NCBI GenBank assembly: GCA_024400125.1 | Contig: JAKSNG010000003.1 | Location: 27,711-91,710, forward strand | Reading direction: 5' to 3' | Length of the DNA: 64,000 bases | Source of the DNA: Paludibacteraceae bacterium | GTDB lineage: Bacteria > Bacteroidota > Bacteroidia > Bacteroidales > Paludibacteraceae | Shown: one piece after another, positions 61,178 through 64,000 of the stretch | How positions within the stretch are numbered: position 1 is the first letter of the stretch | Layout: each line of letters begins with the position of its first letter | Translations under genes and position numbers: made by a program | The notes under the pieces: generated by a model | Database searches by the model: none | Told to the model about the DNA's origin: nothing | What the model saw: only the letters and a program-made list of their open reading frames with translations

Positions 61178-62767
61178 TTACCTGCGGTTTGCGGTTTTTA
61201 TTTGCTCCAACACCCTCTTGCCTTTCTCCGTCAAATAATATTTCTGACGAGGATGCTGAGGAGCATCTGCATATAACAAACCGACATATCCTAATTCTAT
61301 GGCAATTTTTAACACGTTTTCACGCAAATATCTTCGACTACGAATAGGAGAGCGATCATATATTTCTGCAAACGACATTGTATCATCCTTGACAAGTTGA
61401 ACTACTGCCAACAAGTTGTCACCTACTTTACCACCAACTTCACCACTAACTTTACCACCAACTTTACCACTAGGTAGACCACTAACTAGACCACTGTTTT
61501 GAACTGGGGTATTAGCTGGGGTACTAACTTGTTCTGTAGGTTGTTCACCTACTTGTTCACTAACTTTGTTACCAAGTAGACCACCATCGGGATTAGGAAT
61601 GATGATTCGGAAAATGTCCCCATCCACCAACTGTGCCTGATGACCAGCAGCGTACAATGGCGTATAGTGATATATTTTGCGTGTACCACTACCTAACTCC
61701 TCCACTAAACCGGTTTGCGAAATGGCATTGGCAATAATAGGGTTCTTGGGATATGGTAACATGTTTTCAGGCGTGAGTTGTCCATACTGGTGCGGCAGAT
61801 TCCAGTTCTCGGTTTCAATCCGGTCTCGCCAAATAGTCAGTTTGGCAGGATAAGACTCGGAATATTCCCTATGAATGAGCATATTCAGCACCACTTCACG
61901 AAGAATCTTATCGCGCAGCGAAATGCGAATCATATTCTCAATATACGGCACTTCCGACAGATGCTTTTCAATAAAAGCCATAATACGCTCATACGCCTCC
62001 AATATATTGCAACGAGGCTGGATACGGTCATCGTACAGTTCTGTATCTCGCATGCGGCACAATACATCCGTCTTGTACGCAGGGAGTGCCTCTATGATGG
62101 TTCCTTCTTTACCGAACAAGAGTACTGCTGCCAAAATAATGCCAGATTTACCTGTTTCAGGGTCGGTCTGAATCATACGCCCAGACTGAAGTATCTGTTC
62201 GTTGGTCATTGCCAACCACGGATGTTTACTATCTTTGATATAAATATATTTACGTAGCAGTTGGAAAGCATTTTCATCCAAATCGTCCATCGTGACAAAC
62301 GGCAAAACACGTTCCTCTGTATGCTGTTTGCTTTTGCGAATGAACAGATTGGCAATCTGCCGCGTACCACGCAACTGAAAATCTCCATCTTCGTTGCGGT
62401 CGTAGTAAATACCTTTGTAACTATGTGCATCTGGACTGACCGGCACGTAGCCGTAGATGACCCATTTGCCGTCTATCTCCATCTTTTCAAAACGGATACT
62501 ACATGTAGGATTGAATAATTGGGGATTGTTCAAGTCTTTAGCCAACGTATCCAATTGCTGTTGAAGACAAGTCGGCTCTATTCCCAAAATGTTTCCGTCA
62601 TCATCAACACCCAACACGATATGCCCACCACGTCGATTAAGCATAGCACAAATGGATTCATATACCTTACGAGCCAATTCGGTTTGAGAACGTTTGAACT
62701 CCGTCATTACGTTTTCTCCTGACTTAAGAATATGTCGTATTTCATCAATAGTCATAATTGGGTACAA
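61178..62767 (-). CDS. Schlafen/AlbA-type ATP-binding protein
   Basis: A 529-residue protein. Residues 1-150 are an AlbA_2/Schlafen-like domain (NVMTEFKRSQTELARK, RRGGHIVLGVDDDGNILGI). The middle and a HATPase-like segment follow (LREVVLNMLIHREYSESYPA, then ELGSGTRKIYHYTP). Between about 400 and 450 is a low-complexity stretch (SGKVGGKVSGEVGGKVGD) encoded by short tandem repeats. The C-terminal 75 residues look like a winged helix (FAEIYDRSPIRSRRYLREN ...). Related proteins serve as regulators or toxins in defence contexts; here the role is unknown. It has its own promoter. Confidence 0.8.
   Translation of the reverse strand: MYPIMTIDEIRHILKSGENVMTEFKRSQTELARKVYESICAMLNRRGGHIVLGVDDDGNILGIEPTCLQQQLDTLAKDLNNPQLFNPTCSIRFEKMEIDGKWVIYGYVPVSPDAHSYKGIYYDRNEDGDFQLRGTRQIANLFIRKSKQHTEERVLPFVTMDDLDENAFQLLRKYIYIKDSKHPWLAMTNEQILQSGRMIQTDPETGKSGIILAAVLLFGKEGTIIEALPAYKTDVLCRMRDTELYDDRIQPRCNILEAYERIMAFIEKHLSEVPYIENMIRISLRDKILREVVLNMLIHREYSESYPAKLTIWRDRIETENWNLPHQYGQLTPENMLPYPKNPIIANAISQTGLVEELGSGTRKIYHYTPLYAAGHQAQLVDGDIFRIIIPNPDGGLLGNKVSEQVGEQPTEQVSTPANTPVQNSGLVSGLPSGKVGGKVSGEVGGKVGDNLLAVVQLVKDDTMSFAEIYDRSPIRSRRYLRENVLKIAIELGYVGLLYADAPQHPRQKYYLTEKGKRVLEQIKTANRR
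61425..61590. repeat. coding minisatellite in the Schlafen-like gene
   Basis: About ten imperfect copies of ACCACCAACTTT-like units of 12 to 15 bases (CTTTACCACCAACTT, CTTCACCACTAACTT and so on) encode Val-Gly-Gly-Lys and Val-Ser-Glu-Gln repeats. Confidence 0.7.
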
Positions 62768-62837
62768 TAACTTTCGGTTTTACATGTCTCATCCCCTACG
62801 CATATATACATTACGCACATATACGTGAAATTTCCGC

Positions 62838-62870
62838 GCAAAGGTACAAAAAATAATCGGAATATGCAAA
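62838..62870 (-). promoter_or_regulatory. promoter of the Schlafen-like gene
   Basis: Minus strand TTTG (62870-62867), 20 bases, TACCTTTGC (62846-62838). Almost the whole 33-base region is identical to the Bro-N promoter. Leader about 65 bases. Confidence 0.85.
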
Positions 62871-62951
62871 TTTAAGTCCGTTTTTTTGCTAAAAAAAGTA
62901 TTTTTTAGACAAAAATAGTCGAAAGTCGAAAGGAGAAGGAGAAAAGCAAGG

Positions 62952-63049
62952 TATGTAAGTATGTAAGCACTTTTATAACTCTCGTCCACATACATATACA
63001 TACACATATATACGGACGAAGAATAGAAAATCGGTTACATACTTACATA
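62952..63049. repeat. nested hairpin element, copy 1
   Basis: Outer arms TATGTAAGTATGTAA (62952-62966) and TTACATACTTACATA (63035-63049) pair over 15 bp. Inner arms TCGTCC (62982-62987) and GGACGA (63014-63019) pair around a loop of CATACA/ATATAC words. Confidence 0.75.
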
Positions 63050-63077
63050 GAGAGTAGAGAGTAGAGTGTAGAGGAAA

Positions 63078-63174
63078 GCAACCGAAGCAAGGTAAGCAAG
63101 CACTTTTCTATCTCTCGTCCATACACATATACATATACACGGACGAGAGTTTAATATTACCTTGCTTCGGTTGC
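63078..63174. repeat. nested hairpin element, copy 2
   Basis: Outer arms GCAACCGAAGCAAGGTAA (63078-63095) and TTACCTTGCTTCGGTTGC (63157-63174) pair over 18 bp. Inner arms CTCTCGTCC (63112-63120) and GGACGAGAG (63141-63149) are perfect over 9 bp. The inner stem and the word GCACTTTT before it are as in copy 1, while the outer stem is new. Confidence 0.75.
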
Positions 63175-63530
63175 TTCGGTTGCTTCGGATGAGGGAGGAT
63201 TTTTTGTGATTTGTGATTGGTGATTTCTTATCTCGCTTTTGCTCGAACGATCGCTCGCTTTGCTCGGCGTTGGTGATTTGTGATTGGAGAGTGAAATTTA
63301 AGCAGGAATGGGTACACAAAAACAGTACGGTGACGGTATAGAATGGTCGCGATGTGGTCGCGGAGTGGTCGCCCGTTAAGATGCGTAATAGTAGCATAAA
63401 GCAGCATAAAAGTAGCGGAAATCCTTATAAAAACAGTGGAAATCTGCGTGAAAGCGAAAGCGAACTAAGGAACAAGGACGCAGACGCTATATTAGGTAAC
63501 TCGGGATGAGAAATGGGAGAGAGTTAGGTT

Positions 63531-64000
63531 TTAGCCTCCCCATGTATCTCTGTCCAGCGAGCGGTAGGAGATGGCCTCTTGGATATGTTGCGGCAAAATA
63601 GACTCTGAACTTGCCAAATCGGCTATCGTTCGCGACACCTTTAATATACGGTCGTAAGCACGGGCACTCAATCCTAACTTAGACATAGCAAAGGACAATA
63701 TTTGGTCGCATTTATCGTCCAGCGGACAATATTGACGCACCTGCTTTGGAGTCATCTGCGCATTGCAAAAAATACCCGTTCCGGCAAAGCGCTGCTGCTG
63801 TATAACACGCGCACGAACTACTCGTTCCCGAATGGCTGCGGAAGACTCGCCCGGCTGTTTATCCTTCAACTCCTGATAAGGGACAGCGGCTATCTCACAT
63901 TGAATATCTATACGGTCCAACAGCGGTCCACTGATACGACTCAAGTAACGATGTACTTGTGCCGGTGTGCAAGTGCACGGATGAGCAGGGTTATTTTCGC
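63531..64000 (-). CDS. YifB/ComM-family AAA ATPase, C-terminal part
   Basis: The frame runs without stop from the window end to 63531, so only about 156 C-terminal residues are seen. They match the Mg-chelatase-like ATPase family: NPAHPCTCTPAQVHRYLSRI, GPLLDRIDIQCEIAAV, and the C-terminal helical domain with GLSARAYDRILKVSRTIADL. ComM of this family is a branch-migration helicase in natural transformation; a dprA gene is at 32,120. The apparent start at 63944 is a TTG inside the conserved region and is not real. It marks the right border of the accessory island. Confidence 0.9.
   Translation of the reverse strand, partial: ENNPAHPCTCTPAQVHRYLSRISGPLLDRIDIQCEIAAVPYQELKDKQPGESSAAIRERVVRARVIQQQRFAGTGIFCNAQMTPKQVRQYCPLDDKCDQILSFAMSKLGLSARAYDRILKVSRTIADLASSESILPQHIQEAISYRSLDRDTWGG

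Larger units (their letters stand above)
62768..63530. other. gene-free stretch with tandem hairpin elements
   Basis: No convincing gene. It holds the promoter of the Schlafen-like gene (62838-62870), the word GTCGAAAGTCGAAAG (62918-62932), two nested hairpin elements (62952-63049 and 63078-63174), the 9-mer TTGCTTCGG three times (63163-63188) and repeats of TGATTTGTGATTGG (63208-63293). Confidence 0.6.

Noticed and set aside
62789..63007. 72-residue minus-strand ORF
   Set aside because: Passes through the promoter and hairpin copy 1; spurious.
63163..63188. possible attachment site from TTGCTTCGG repeats
   Set aside because: No integrase, no matching copy at the other island border, so an att site cannot be supported.
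63035..63397. 120-residue minus-strand ORF
   Set aside because: Covers the nested hairpin repeats; composition (CICICVW, SNRSNRS) reflects the repeats and nothing is recognisable.

Overview
The window comes from a member of the Bacteroidota, most likely order Bacteroidales. Promoters almost all have the phylum-specific form TTTG, 20 bases, TAnnTTTGC (at least a dozen in front of genes here), and Shine-Dalgarno sequences are absent or weak. The gene content also fits: PorW and PorZ of the type IX secretion system, a Bacteroidetes-type ParC, a MalQ with two N-terminal starch-binding modules, and tRNA genes without an encoded CCA. I cannot name the genus. A host close to Porphyromonadaceae or Paludibacteraceae would fit.

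Bases 1 to about 43,200 are core chromosome. In order: acpP-fabF (lipid synthesis); a minus-strand operon of an OmpA/TPR lipoprotein, a small membrane protein and mutL; a plus-strand operon of an SRPBCC protein, psd, deoC, tsaB and porW; three tRNA genes (Pro, initiator Met, Ser); gyrB, a LOG-family protein, a GH16-like protein, kdsA, a TGS-nucleoside kinase, a SPOR protein and folE; then on the minus strand aspA-rdgB-porZ. Divergent from these come a DUF2147 protein, panD, tgt, an LptF/G permease and a GtrA protein. After a convergent exonuclease come a LytTR protein, upp, dprA, folB and parC, then topB, a MATE exporter, an LPG-synthase-like membrane protein and malQ.

Bases 43,200 to 63,500 form an accessory island. 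It lies between malQ and yifB/comM, and every recognised gene in it is on the minus strand. Reading in the transcription direction (right to left) it holds: a Schlafen/AlbA-type ATP-binding protein; a Bro-N protein with a DUF1016 (YhcG-like) nuclease; a small membrane protein; a tightly packed seven-gene operon (59,017 to 49,178) of a C5 methyltransferase, a MORC/MutL-like GHKL ATPase, a Z1 superfamily-II helicase, a PD-(D/E)XK nuclease, a large putative sensor or specificity protein and two unrecognised proteins sharing a TNIGCDQ motif; a replication-like module (three small proteins and a DUF3987 primase/helicase) bracketed by 8-bp TTAAC iterons and an AT-rich dyad; and a cassette of small proteins including a DUF5675 protein. 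No integrase, transposase or CRISPR array was found.

The strongest candidates for something undescribed are the methylase/MORC/Z1/nuclease operon with its two extra genes, the iteron-bounded primase module, two pairs of tandem hairpins whose stems differ in sequence but keep pairing (about 45.05 kb and 63.0 kb), and a recurrent 16-bp palindrome that supplies the -33 box of four promoter regions, serving both directions in two of them.
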